From JACOZM01 sp035289385 (lineage in GTDB: Archaea > Nanobdellota > Nanobdellia > Woesearchaeales > GW2011-AR9), in assembly GCA_035289385.1 (NCBI GenBank), contig DATDXI010000060.1, positions 1-29,100 of the forward strand: a stretch of DNA of 29,100 nt, given 5' to 3'. Below are positions 6,358 to 14,116 of the stretch, one piece after another. A program made the translations under genes and the position numbers. A model generated the notes under the pieces. That model saw only the letters and a program-made list of their open reading frames with translations. It searched no databases and was not told the DNA's origin. Position 1 is the first letter of the stretch. The number at the start of each line of letters is the position of its first letter.

Positions 6358-6651
6358 TTATTCTCTTCTTTGTTCTTCTGCTATTCTCTGCTGATTCCAA
6401 TAGTCCGCTTCTGAGCCTAAGGAATGTTCATATTCTCGGACTTCTGAAACATCTACTATTCCAAAATATCTTTCCCGCACCCCAGCAGTAGGGATAGAGC
6501 TCTTTGAAGGCAGTCCTGTAACAGACATCGCTCCAAATTCAGCGCCAAGCGTTTCCCGGACGACATCACCACCATTCCTCTTTAATTCCGTTGATACTCT
6601 GTCTCGCTTACCTACATCAATGATCAGAAAAACATCGATGGTTTTTGTCAT
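6358..6651 (-). CDS. small protein of unknown function
   Basis: 97 residues, charged and without signal peptide or membrane helix. The first half alternates strands and a helix (DVFLIIDV, RVSTELKRNGGDVVRETLG, GAMSVTGLP), a pattern compatible with a small ferredoxin-like fold such as subtilisin propeptide/I9-type domains, but similarity is too weak to name. The C-terminus is helical and rich in Glu/Gln/Arg. A TATA box (6671-6680) sits about 24 bases before the ATG, so it likely has its own leaderless transcript. It lies 58 bases before the RPA-like gene. Confidence 0.6.
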   Translation of the reverse strand: MTKTIDVFLIIDVGKRDRVSTELKRNGGDVVRETLGAEFGAMSVTGLPSKSSIPTAGVRERYFGIVDVSEVREYEHSLGSEADYWNQQRIAEEQRRE

Positions 6652-6670
6652 GTGTGACCAAAAGACAGGA

Positions 6671-6680
6671 TATATTTAAA
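6671..6680 (-). promoter_or_regulatory. TATA box of the 97-residue gene
   Basis: TTTAAATATA on the minus strand, between the stop of the last pilin-cluster gene and the ATG at 6651. The spacing of about 24-26 bases predicts a leaderless message. Confidence 0.5.
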
Positions 6681-6685
6681 GGATA

Positions 6686-7480
6686 CTATGATGAAGGTGT
6701 GGAATCCCCAGAAACAGGCGTCGTCGGCGTAAAGTCTAACGCAAACTGATAGATAACAAGCTTTTTCGCCTGCCCTCCCGCTGGTAAAGGATACAAGTTC
6801 GGACTGACAACACAGAACGGAACTTTCCTGGCATCTTCCACATACTTTTCACTATCACAGGAAAAGAAATGCCAATAATCTTGTTTCTTCCCTACTAAAC
6901 ATTTCTGCAGCTCAACTTCTTCTTGGCAAGAGATAAGGAGATCTTCCGCCTGTTGGAAGAGGAGATCATATTCCCCCAGATCATACGGCAGCAAGACAGA
7001 AAAACCATCGATATAGGAATAGATGCCATGAGGAGAAACGATATCTTTTCTTAACCCCTCACCGGAAAATGCTCCCTTTTCAAACGTCAACCCGGAATAA
7101 GAGAAGCCCTGCTCTTCTGCAATAGAAGTAGCTTTTTTAAGGATAGTTCCAGAAACATCAGGAAAACAACGCTCTGCTGGAGAATTCCAAAGAAAGAAAT
7201 CCTGCACTTTCCCACAAGATGAACTGACGATATCTGAAGCGATAAAGCCACCGGATAAAGCCACTTCTTCAATCACTTGAAATCCGATCATTCTAGCCGT
7301 GATAGCATTCTCCAGCAATGCTTGTTTGGCAGGTAAGTAATTATCCTTAAGAAAATCCACCTGCCATTGCCCTTTCGGTTGAGAAGGCGTTGTGCTGGCC
7401 GTTGCTCCAATGAAAATGATGAAGCCTATGATAAAGATGACAACACCCCAATGTAATACAACACCGCGCTTATTTACCAT
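6686..7480 (-). CDS. pilin-like exported protein
   Basis: 264 residues starting MVNKRGVVLHWGVVIFIIGF. The basic KRG followed by a hydrophobic stretch resembles a class III (prepilin-type) leader. The extracellular part has six Cys and ends in a Thr/Pro/Ser-rich tail. The ATG at 7480 is two bases after the upstream TAA and behind GGGAG. A longer reading to 7531 would run back through the upstream gene and is not supported. It is the last gene of the pilin-like series. No enzymatic motif was seen; family not recognised. Confidence 0.7.
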   Translation of the reverse strand: MVNKRGVVLHWGVVIFIIGFIIFIGATASTTPSQPKGQWQVDFLKDNYLPAKQALLENAITARMIGFQVIEEVALSGGFIASDIVSSSCGKVQDFFLWNSPAERCFPDVSGTILKKATSIAEEQGFSYSGLTFEKGAFSGEGLRKDIVSPHGIYSYIDGFSVLLPYDLGEYDLLFQQAEDLLISCQEEVELQKCLVGKKQDYWHFFSCDSEKYVEDARKVPFCVVSPNLYPLPAGGQAKKLVIYQFALDFTPTTPVSGDSTPSS

Positions 7481-7482
7481 GA

Positions 7483-7875
7483 TTATCTCCCTGCCACTCC
7501 GACCATACACTGGCCATCGCTCCATCGGCAATACGCACCACTAGACCCTTTATGCAAGCCAACAACATCGGCATGGCAGTCTCCCTCTTGAGTATAATCT
7601 CGGCAAGAGGTGACAGTTATACCATTCAAGATCTTGCTTTGCTTAACCAATGGGCCAATGTCCTGCCCATCTAAAGATTGGGTATACGATAACAACAGCA
7701 GATTATTTAATGCGGAATCTAAACGATGCAGCTCTTCCACATTTCTCAACGAAGCCTTCGTGTCCGCATGGTCTGTCCATAATAAGGCGAAGCTGACGAT
7801 GGCAAAGAAAATGACGCTCAGTACAATGATCATAAACCCTTCAAAGAAACTTGATGTCTGGCCTTTCTTGTTCAT
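7483..7875 (-). CDS. pilin-like protein, class III signal peptide
   Basis: 130 residues from the ATG at 7875, preceded by GGAG seven bases upstream. The start MNKKGQTSSFFEGFMIIVLS is a classic archaeal prepilin leader: short basic head, cleavage expected after KKG, Gln at +1, then a hydrophobic helix that packs in the filament core. The mature C-terminal half has four Cys and the segment CRWSDGQC, like small disulphide-stapled pilin heads. A longer in-frame start (7938) would overlap the upstream gene and hide the leader. Confidence 0.78.
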   Translation of the reverse strand: MNKKGQTSSFFEGFMIIVLSVIFFAIVSFALLWTDHADTKASLRNVEELHRLDSALNNLLLLSYTQSLDGQDIGPLVKQSKILNGITVTSCRDYTQEGDCHADVVGLHKGSSGAYCRWSDGQCMVGVAGR

Positions 7876-7909
7876 CGTATCTCCATTCTTGTATCTATTC
7901 TCGTATGTC

Positions 7910-8371
7910 TTATCCTCGTACCTCTTCTTCTTGCACATAGATGATTAAGCGATCTTTCAACAGCTCATCATCTTTTGCCACCAGCACTTCCTGATATAAC
8001 GTAAAGTCATCGTGTTTATAGTATTGATCGGTTGTTACGGTACTTCCTTCCTTCTCCAATACTAATCGAAAATTGAACGTAGCGATGTCCCCGATATCTG
8101 CTGTTCGATAACAAGATAGCAGCTGTTCATCGGTAAATTTAGCAAGGTCAATGATGCCTGGAAAAATAGTGCCAGATTGTTCTTTAGCGAAGCATTCTGG
8201 AATGTTGGCAAAGCGTAAAGCGATGAATTCTGCTTTCAGGCTGGAAGGAGTTGCTGCTTTCCCGCCAACATAAGAGTTGATGGCAAAGGATAGACCTAAA
8301 AATAAGAGGGTAAAGACTATCAAGAAGATAACCCAAGTCATGATGATACCACTTTGGCCTTTACGAGACAT
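7910..8371 (-). CDS. pilin-like protein, class III signal peptide
   Basis: 153 residues from the ATG at 8371 (MSRKGQSGIIMTWVIFLIVF). The gene overlaps the end of the amidase gene by 11 bases, so the two are translationally coupled; GGTG lies just upstream of the ATG. The leader is SRKG-Q and the helix is followed by a globular part with two Cys and a strand-rich end (RLIIYVQEEE). An alternative longer reading (to 8485) lies inside the amidase gene and is rejected. No named family. Confidence 0.78.
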   Translation of the reverse strand: MSRKGQSGIIMTWVIFLIVFTLLFLGLSFAINSYVGGKAATPSSLKAEFIALRFANIPECFAKEQSGTIFPGIIDLAKFTDEQLLSCYRTADIGDIATFNFRLVLEKEGSTVTTDQYYKHDDFTLYQEVLVAKDDELLKDRLIIYVQEEEVRG

Positions 8372-9560
8372 AAGGCACCACTCTTGATATTTTCTGAACG
8401 TCATCGGGATACAATGTTTCGCAGCCGCTCGTATCCTGGACACGGCAAGCAAAATAATTCCAAGGGAAAGCTGGGCCAGGATCAACCTTTCTGATCTGGC
8501 TCTTTCCCAGCACTTGATTCTCGGTATAAATATGCCCTGTTATTCCGGAAGATAACGCCTCTTCTCCAAAGGTGAGTGGGAAGTTGTATCTGGCTTGCAT
8601 CCCCCTCATTAGACTAATTAGCGCTTCCATCTGTGCAGAGGTAAACTGTTGATAATCTAACTGTTTGTCATAGCCTTGCTTTTGAGGGTATATGCCCGAT
8701 GTGGTTTCCACAGCATTACAGAATGATTGCTGGTGATAATTCCCTTCACCTAGATCAAAAGAAGCATCACATCCTGGTCCTAAGTTGACTAATTCGATGC
8801 CAATGCTGTCAGAATTGTGGTTCATGGCATGATAGGCAATATCCTGCTCATCGACAACATAGGTTATTTTTCCTGAACGATCAATAACATAATGCGCGCT
8901 GACTGCTGCTTCACGAGAAGCCCAATCATCAGCTACCGCTTGCCCTGTTCCAACACCATAGGTATAATGAAGGACGACCTTTTTGATAGTTCTCGGTTCT
9001 GTCACTGTGCGGAAATCTAAAGAGTTTCCTGTTAAAGTTGATTTCTCACAGAATTGCTGTCGAAGATCTGCCGATCCTTGAGGCAGATATGTTGGAAGCT
9101 GGCGCTCGGGGAGATAAGAACACCCGGCAATGTTTCCTACAGAAAAGTCTTCTGGCAGCACTTCTTGACAAGGTTCTATGGAGATCGTTTTCCCCATCTT
9201 GCGCAGACAAACAGCACGTTGCTGTTCTGCGGTACCTCGAGCGCTGTATCCTTCTGGAAGAAAGAAATAATTCCAATCTTTCCTTAGGCGGTCGTCTGGG
9301 AGAAACACGGCCACCTTATTGTTGTCAAGGATAGCCACATTGTATTCAGAAAGACTTTGTGGATATTTGACGATAACATCTCCCGGCAAGCCCACTAATG
9401 TATCGATCATCATCTTTAAATCTGCTCCAGCATTTTCCTTAAAGACATCATCATGGTTGATGACATCAAAGACGTTATGGAAAACCACATAAGCAACGAG
9501 AGCTAATACTAATAGTTCTGCAATGAGGATCATCGGCAGTTCTACCCCTTTCTTGTTCAT
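8361..9560 (-). CDS. N-acetylmuramoyl-L-alanine amidase (Amidase_2) on a pilin-type N-terminus
   Basis: 399 residues. The N-terminus MNKKGVELPMILIAELLVLA is a class III-like leader and helix. Residues about 35-180 form a Cys-containing stalk or unknown domain. From about 190 comes an Amidase_2/AmpD-type zinc amidase, which cuts the bond between muramic acid and L-Ala in peptidoglycan. The landmarks are VVLHYTYG (Zn His198), SAHYVID, AYHAMNHNS, IGIELVN (catalytic Glu256), GHIYTENQ (Zn His343) and KVDPGPAFPW (Zn Asp360). All key residues are present; the gap between the last two ligands is longer than usual. The ATG overlaps the upstream stop (ATGA). Archaea lack murein, so the target is probably outside the cell. 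Confidence 0.88.
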   Translation of the reverse strand: MNKKGVELPMILIAELLVLALVAYVVFHNVFDVINHDDVFKENAGADLKMMIDTLVGLPGDVIVKYPQSLSEYNVAILDNNKVAVFLPDDRLRKDWNYFFLPEGYSARGTAEQQRAVCLRKMGKTISIEPCQEVLPEDFSVGNIAGCSYLPERQLPTYLPQGSADLRQQFCEKSTLTGNSLDFRTVTEPRTIKKVVLHYTYGVGTGQAVADDWASREAAVSAHYVIDRSGKITYVVDEQDIAYHAMNHNSDSIGIELVNLGPGCDASFDLGEGNYHQQSFCNAVETTSGIYPQKQGYDKQLDYQQFTSAQMEALISLMRGMQARYNFPLTFGEEALSSGITGHIYTENQVLGKSQIRKVDPGPAFPWNYFACRVQDTSGCETLYPDDVQKISRVVPYVS

Positions 9561-10255
9561 GGTTTTGCTATCCTCGGAGAAATAGACACTTTATCCGCTT
9601 CATTAGTTAAAGTAAGAACAAGGTTTTTGGGGGTGGTCATGTAGATATCGTTTCCTTTGAAAGATAAGAAATCATCTTCCACTTCTTTGATGAGATGCCG
9701 TTCGATAAGGAACCCATCACTACAGGTATAAGAGACAACATCATTTTTTATCCCAATAGTGCAAGTATCTAAACTAAGCTTAAGGTCAGGTATACAAGTA
9801 GCATCTTTTGGTGTGATAGTAGCATGCCATTCTGTAACGATACCGAGTACATCCATTTCAGTGGTAATCTCTTTTTCTTTTAAGAAACATACACATCCAC
9901 TACTAGTACAGCTAGAAGGTTTTGTGATGATAACATCATAATTTTTATCCCCAGTATCCAAGCTAGCATCTACAAAAAGAGACATCTTGTCTTTATTCTG
10001 CTCAAAATACACAACTGCCTGTCCGTCTTCCAGAAAAAGTTCTGACCGTTCGCTGTACGGGATCTTATTGGAAAAAGGGAGATCTTTCACCTGCTCTACG
10101 AAAGAAAGATAGGTCCGTTCCGGCAGTGTTCCTGAATTTCCGGCAAACAGATCGACGGTTTTACTGAGGCAGGAGATGAAGAAGAAAGCCATGCCGATGA
10201 CTAAAATGATCTCGATGATATTCCGCATGACCAGCATCTGTCCTTTAACATTCAA
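9557..10255 (-). CDS. pilin-like protein with TTG start
   Basis: 232 residues. The start codon is TTG (10253-10255), overlapping the upstream TGA by four bases (TTGA) and sitting behind GGGAG at a normal distance. The start is supported by the leader it exposes, (M)NVKGQMLVMRNIIEIILVIG. The helix is followed by a strand-rich domain with Cys-rich segments (SSCTSSGCVCF, TCIPDLKLSLDTC). The downstream amidase is coupled by ATGA. Function is unknown beyond probable filament or membrane-bound surface subunit. Confidence 0.75.
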   Translation of the reverse strand: MNVKGQMLVMRNIIEIILVIGMAFFFISCLSKTVDLFAGNSGTLPERTYLSFVEQVKDLPFSNKIPYSERSELFLEDGQAVVYFEQNKDKMSLFVDASLDTGDKNYDVIITKPSSCTSSGCVCFLKEKEITTEMDVLGIVTEWHATITPKDATCIPDLKLSLDTCTIGIKNDVVSYTCSDGFLIERHLIKEVEDDFLSFKGNDIYMTTPKNLVLTLTNEADKVSISPRIAKP

Positions 10256-11757
10256 TTTCTCGGCTCCCAGTTTTGATTATTGCAGACGAAGCGCTGCTCG
10301 TTGATCATCAACACATTTCCTTTATGAGCACTGTCACAAAGATGCCACCAGTCCTTCTTGCAGATTAAACCGCCTTTATTGCTTGACCATGGTTTTTCAA
10401 AGACTGTGGAAATTTTATTATCAGGATCTTGAATTAAACCGCCAGCTGGAGTAATTGTTTTTGTTGTCCCATATTCTATTCTTTCACCTTGTGCAACAGG
10501 AGCAGCACCGATGTCATCATCATCTGCATCATCAGCTTCTACAGCAAATACCCAACAATTTCCTGCAGAAGCAACCTCTTTTGGAAATTCACCATCAGTT
10601 GATTCCCATTTTTGCGTAAATTGTTGAAGGCAAAGTGAAAAATAGTCTGCGAGTGGATCAGTGGAACCCCTTCCTGCTACCTCTCTTAACGCCTTATTTG
10701 TGTCACTATCGCCCTGACAATAACCATACTCATCAATCATATCACCATCACTCCCATCATCAATCACAGCCATGATTTGGTATAGGGGGAACGTCTCTAT
10801 ATTGGTCTGACCGACAAGCCTGGCAAGGATAAAGACTTCATTATTTTTCTCATTAGTCTCTGATAATATTCCGTTGCCCTTTTCATCAGAATCAACTTTG
10901 ATCTTCACATAACAAGACCTTGTTCCTTCACCATCACAATAATCACCATTATTCCCTATCACTAAGTTAAATGATATTGGTATTTCTTGGTTATGCTTCA
11001 GCTCTTCAGTAATTGGCAATGATCCTTTGGCAAGACAATTAGATTTGACCTCATCACAAATAAACACTTGAACAGCAAAATTATGAGAAATTGTGCCAGA
11101 ACCACCATTTTTTACAGCGAGTTGAATAGGAACAGTAATGTGACTTCCTGTTGGAAGATTATTGACTGTTCCCCAGATCTGGTTATTATCAACAAGATCA
11201 AACTCTACTCGTCGTTCTGGAGGGTGCTCATTGTAAGAAACATATGGTGATAGCGCACTATTTTCCAACGTAAGAAACTTCTTCACCTCTACCGTCAAAT
11301 CCCCATCTGTTTCTATCCCCGGTCGTCTATCTTCAACAATAGTAGATTTACCATGCACATCATCACAGCGTGTTTTACAGTCTTTTGGATTATCCTTATC
11401 ACATTTCTCTGAATACTTTCCATCGCTTATTTCATACGTCGTACACGTCTTCCGGTCATTATCTGCTATTAAAGTAGTGGTAGGAACCGGACAGCCTATC
11501 AAGTTCGGCTCTTTTTCGCTATCACCTAGCGTAGAAAGACAAGGACAACGGTCAATCTTGTTTTCAATCCCATCTAGATCACAGTCAGCAAACGCTTCTT
11601 CCACATCTCCGGCAAAATCTGATATGAGGGATTTTAACTTTTCTGGAACACCCATCAAGACAAATAACGCGATGACTGCCAAAATAACGAGAACCATTTC
11701 AATATTTATATCCCCTTTTTTATTCCGTTGAAACAACATCTTCAGCCTCGAATCCAT
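10252..11757 (-). CDS. pilin-like surface protein with TSP3-like and CARDB-like domains
   Basis: 501 residues. The N-terminal part MLFQRNKKGDINIEMVLVIL (from Met7) is a textbook class III leader, with cleavage after KKG and Glu at +5. Just after the helix is a thrombospondin type-3-like calcium motif, DCDLDGIENKIDRCPC (58-73). Residues about 150-330 look like a CARDB adhesion module (VPIQLAVKNGGSGTISHNF, ending ETNEKNNEV). The C-terminal third is Cys-rich. It begins a new unit after a promoter-like gap and is coupled to the next gene. The real start may be Met7 (11739). Confidence 0.75.
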   Translation of the reverse strand: MDSRLKMLFQRNKKGDINIEMVLVILAVIALFVLMGVPEKLKSLISDFAGDVEEAFADCDLDGIENKIDRCPCLSTLGDSEKEPNLIGCPVPTTTLIADNDRKTCTTYEISDGKYSEKCDKDNPKDCKTRCDDVHGKSTIVEDRRPGIETDGDLTVEVKKFLTLENSALSPYVSYNEHPPERRVEFDLVDNNQIWGTVNNLPTGSHITVPIQLAVKNGGSGTISHNFAVQVFICDEVKSNCLAKGSLPITEELKHNQEIPISFNLVIGNNGDYCDGEGTRSCYVKIKVDSDEKGNGILSETNEKNNEVFILARLVGQTNIETFPLYQIMAVIDDGSDGDMIDEYGYCQGDSDTNKALREVAGRGSTDPLADYFSLCLQQFTQKWESTDGEFPKEVASAGNCWVFAVEADDADDDDIGAAPVAQGERIEYGTTKTITPAGGLIQDPDNKISTVFEKPWSSNKGGLICKKDWWHLCDSAHKGNVLMINEQRFVCNNQNWEPRN

Positions 11758-11796
11758 CTAGGTTAAGGAAATCATCAGTATTTTTAAGGATATTGT

Positions 11797-11806
11797 TATT
11801 TTAAAG
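11797..11806 (-). promoter_or_regulatory. possible TATA box for the 501-residue gene
   Basis: CTTTAAAATA on the minus strand, about 44 bases before the ATG at 11757, inside one of the few gaps of the cluster. It would give a leader of roughly 15-20 bases. Confidence 0.35.
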
Positions 11807-11828
11807 CATTATAGGGGTAAAAATAAGT

Positions 11829-11844
11829 GACCTGTCACTATTTT
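11829..11844. repeat. solo end of the inverted-end element family
   Basis: GACCTGTCACTATTTT differs by one base from the right inner end of element copy 2 (GACCTGCCACTATTTT, 4960-4975). Together with two bases upstream it makes the palindrome GTGACCTGTCAC. No partner end is present nearby, so this is a remnant or a chance match. Confidence 0.4.
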
Positions 11845-11852
11845 ATCTATGA

Positions 11853-12788
11853 TCAATCATCTTCTAATTTGACGATCTTACATCCCGCATTCTGTAATGT
11901 ATTATAATCATCCAAGACAATCATACTTGTTGCTCGCTTAGCGGAATAAAACTCAAATTTAGCCTTAGCCACATCAAGGGCATGTGCTGCTTCATAACCT
12001 ACCCCCCCTACAACCACCGCTCCTGCACCAATAGCAGCAGTCGTAGCGATAAGACCACAGGGCTCTGCAATATAACAAGCAGCCACTCCTAATCCTGCTA
12101 AAACAGTTACCGCACTCACCCCTGCATCAACCTTATTAAATTTCGCATCTTCTGCATTCTTCGGCAAATAGGCTATCCCATAACGCTGATCCGCAACGAT
12201 AGGAGACATGATAGCAATCTTTCCCGCGCCACCATAACTTTGGATGTAATCAATATTTTTCAGTCCTTTGATGCGATAATGTTCTGAGGTAATCATATAA
12301 TCAAACATCTCCGGAGCGTCGATAAACCCACCATCAATATCATCTTGTGCAATTGCCACATCATAACAGACAAAACAGGCATTTTTCTGGTCACTCCAGC
12401 CAAAAAATTTCTCCCAATTACCTTTCAAAACATTATCTTGTCTTCCTTCATTAAATTGCCACCAGCACTTTGTCATCAATTGCGCTACTTGAGCCTGCAA
12501 TTCTTCCTTATCCCCCTTGATCTTCTGCGTCAAGGTCTGGCAGGCGATAGGAGTAACACTTTGTCCCCATAACTTTTCGGAAATGGCTGCTCTGGCCGTT
12601 ACGGTAGCTCGACATAATGATTCAGGAGCCTTATCATCAACTAATTTTGGCAGAAGAATATAGAACAGCGCAAAAGAGACTATGCCAAAGCTAACAAGGA
12701 TTAAAATGAATTTTCCTAGACGGGAATCTAACAAGCCACCTTTTTTATTCAATTTTAAATTCCACTTTGTATTCAACAAATTTAACAT
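11853..12788 (-). CDS. pilin-like protein with second hydrophobic region
   Basis: 311 residues. The leader is MLNLLNTKWNLKLNKKGG with the helix at about 25-47. Cys are frequent, including CWWQFNEG and CFVCYD (108-142), a combination I recall from DPANN pilin-like proteins. Unusually, residues about 222-268 are again strongly hydrophobic and Gly/Ala-rich, which could be a membrane hairpin. The gene overlaps the end of the upstream gene by seven bases (coupled translation). It is the last gene before the promoter gap at 11758-11852. Confidence 0.72.
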   Translation of the reverse strand: MLNLLNTKWNLKLNKKGGLLDSRLGKFILILVSFGIVSFALFYILLPKLVDDKAPESLCRATVTARAAISEKLWGQSVTPIACQTLTQKIKGDKEELQAQVAQLMTKCWWQFNEGRQDNVLKGNWEKFFGWSDQKNACFVCYDVAIAQDDIDGGFIDAPEMFDYMITSEHYRIKGLKNIDYIQSYGGAGKIAIMSPIVADQRYGIAYLPKNAEDAKFNKVDAGVSAVTVLAGLGVAACYIAEPCGLIATTAAIGAGAVVVGGVGYEAAHALDVAKAKFEFYSAKRATSMIVLDDYNTLQNAGCKIVKLEDD

Positions 12789-13582
12789 GATGTCAATTCA
12801 CCTGCTGCCATCTTTGAGCGGATGCTGTTTTCTTCTAGACTTGAAACAAGTTCATCATCAAGACCATGCTCATTGGTAGAAGACGACGTCGGAAAGAAAC
12901 ATATATGAGTATTATCTGGAGTAAAGAGCCAGCCGCCATCGAGAAGATTGCCCGTTTTATCATTAATAATCTTTTCTCCAAAACCTACCGTGCGAAGAGC
13001 ATTCCCATCGTCATCTTTCAGCTGGATTTGATTCACGCCAGCATAATACCCTATGGAAACAGGCTGTTTCATCAGAAATTTGGTATAGAAATTCTTAGTA
13101 ATATCTGCATTTCCGGCAATGACGCAAGGATGCATGTGAGGAATGGAAAATAGTAACGTTGTCACCAATTGCTCGCCACCGGCTCCGCCATAGACACGAA
13201 AGTTAGTGGCATCTTCTCCAGAATCGTACGACATCACGATACTTGTCCCTTTGCCCAAGAGAGGTGGTAAACCACTATAAGGTGAGCTTTCCAAAGAAAC
13301 AGGAGCATAATTGGCAAAACAATCTTTTCTAGAAGAAGATATCATCTGATAAATAGTCTCGTTCAATCGAAGGATAGCTTGCTTATGCTCTTCCGGTACC
13401 CTTACCAGTTCACCGCGAAATGCTTCCTGATCATAATCCTTGATGAATTGGTCCGTCTTCCCTTGAATGGCTTTGACAATTTTTCCCGCTAAGCCGCTAT
13501 CACCAAGACCAAAGGCAAAGCCGAGGACGAGGAGAGTCAAGGCAATGAGGACAAAAGCCACCACAAAATTTATCTGAGTCAT
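12782..13582 (-). CDS. membrane-anchored surface protein of the pilin cluster
   Basis: 266 residues. The N-terminus MTQINFVVAFVLIALTLLVL is a membrane helix but lacks the KKG cleavage site of its neighbours, so it may stay as an anchor. The outside domain has four Cys and no recognised motif. The ATG at 13582 follows the TGA of the 49-residue gene by seven bases with GGTG upstream. The end overlaps the next gene by seven bases. Function unknown; placed by context with the filament proteins. Confidence 0.7.
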   Translation of the reverse strand: MTQINFVVAFVLIALTLLVLGFAFGLGDSGLAGKIVKAIQGKTDQFIKDYDQEAFRGELVRVPEEHKQAILRLNETIYQMISSSRKDCFANYAPVSLESSPYSGLPPLLGKGTSIVMSYDSGEDATNFRVYGGAGGEQLVTTLLFSIPHMHPCVIAGNADITKNFYTKFLMKQPVSIGYYAGVNQIQLKDDDGNALRTVGFGEKIINDKTGNLLDGGWLFTPDNTHICFFPTSSSTNEHGLDDELVSSLEENSIRSKMAAGELTSC

Positions 13583-13589
13583 GCTCTAT

Positions 13590-13739
13590 TCACCATAAAT
13601 TTACACTGGAGTTTGCCAGATCAAGCAGTTTTGGAGCTAAATAAATACCTAAGATGATCATCAATATGGCTAAGACGATCAGCCAAAAGGTAAGCGACCC
13701 CAGTTTATCCAACAAAAATTGCCCTTTTGTATTGCTCAT
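13590..13739 (-). CDS. 49-residue micro-pilin
   Basis: Reads MSNTKGQFLLDKLGSLTFWL and then a hydrophobic stretch to LAPKLLDLANSSVNLW. TKG-Q is a class III-like cleavage site. After cleavage only the filament-core helix and a few residues remain, like the helix-only small subunits of type IV systems. The ATG is one base after the preceding stop (TAACATG) and the TGA is seven bases before the next ATG, so it sits in a fully coupled chain. It is too short for ordinary ORF cut-offs. Confidence 0.7.
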   Translation of the reverse strand: MSNTKGQFLLDKLGSLTFWLIVLAILMIILGIYLAPKLLDLANSSVNLW

Positions 13740-13740
13740 G

Positions 13741-13845
13741 TTAAAATTTCCACCGTGATATGACCACATAGATCAGACCTAAAGCCAACAGGATGAGAAG
13801 GATATAGATCATTTCCGGATAGCCAAGCCCTTTTTTTCCAACCAT
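13741..13845 (-). CDS. 34-residue micro-pilin
   Basis: Reads MVGKKGLGYPEMIYILLILL and ends in VISRWKF. It has the full class III pattern: KKG cleavage site, Glu at +5 of the mature peptide, and a single helix. The mature peptide would be only about 29 residues. It lies between two other cluster genes, with its ATG ten bases after the previous stop and its TAA one base before the next ATG. This tight packing and the conserved leader argue that it is real despite its size. Confidence 0.68.
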   Translation of the reverse strand: MVGKKGLGYPEMIYILLILLALGLIYVVISRWKF

Positions 13846-13854
13846 AGTAGATCA

Positions 13855-14097
13855 TTACTCTTTGAAACAGCATTTTGTATTAGGTTCTTCACAAGTGAAC
13901 ACCGCTGATATTTTCCCTTCCCCATTCCTGCATTGATCTTCCGGCCAACAATATCCACCTTTAGATTTGCAATCCAACAAGCCTACTTTCGCTCTTCCAG
14001 TGGTATCGGAAAAGATGACAATCAAAATGATCATCACAACAATAGCGATGACCGCCCCGATGATGATCCACCACATATCGGCAGAGCCTTTCTTCAT
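13855..14097 (-). CDS. small pilin-like protein, paralogue of the next gene upstream
   Basis: 80 residues starting MKKGSADMWWIIIGAVIAIV, preceded by AGGAAGAG. A leader of only three or four residues before the helix is very short. The head has six Cys (including CKSKGGYCWPEDQC and the terminal KCCF). Its first 25 residues are nearly identical to those of the 111-residue neighbour, and 26 bases are identical in DNA (14054-14079 and 14409-14434), showing a tandem duplication with diverged heads. A longer start at 14127 would overlap the upstream gene. Confidence 0.75.
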   Translation of the reverse strand: MKKGSADMWWIIIGAVIAIVVMIILIVIFSDTTGRAKVGLLDCKSKGGYCWPEDQCRNGEGKISAVFTCEEPNTKCCFKE

Positions 14098-14116
14098 TCT
14101 CTTCCTACATGAATAC

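Noticed and set aside
7876..7938. Longer N-terminal starts for several pilin-like genes
   Set aside because: The extensions overlap upstream genes and bury the class III leader; ribosome sites favour the internal ATG.
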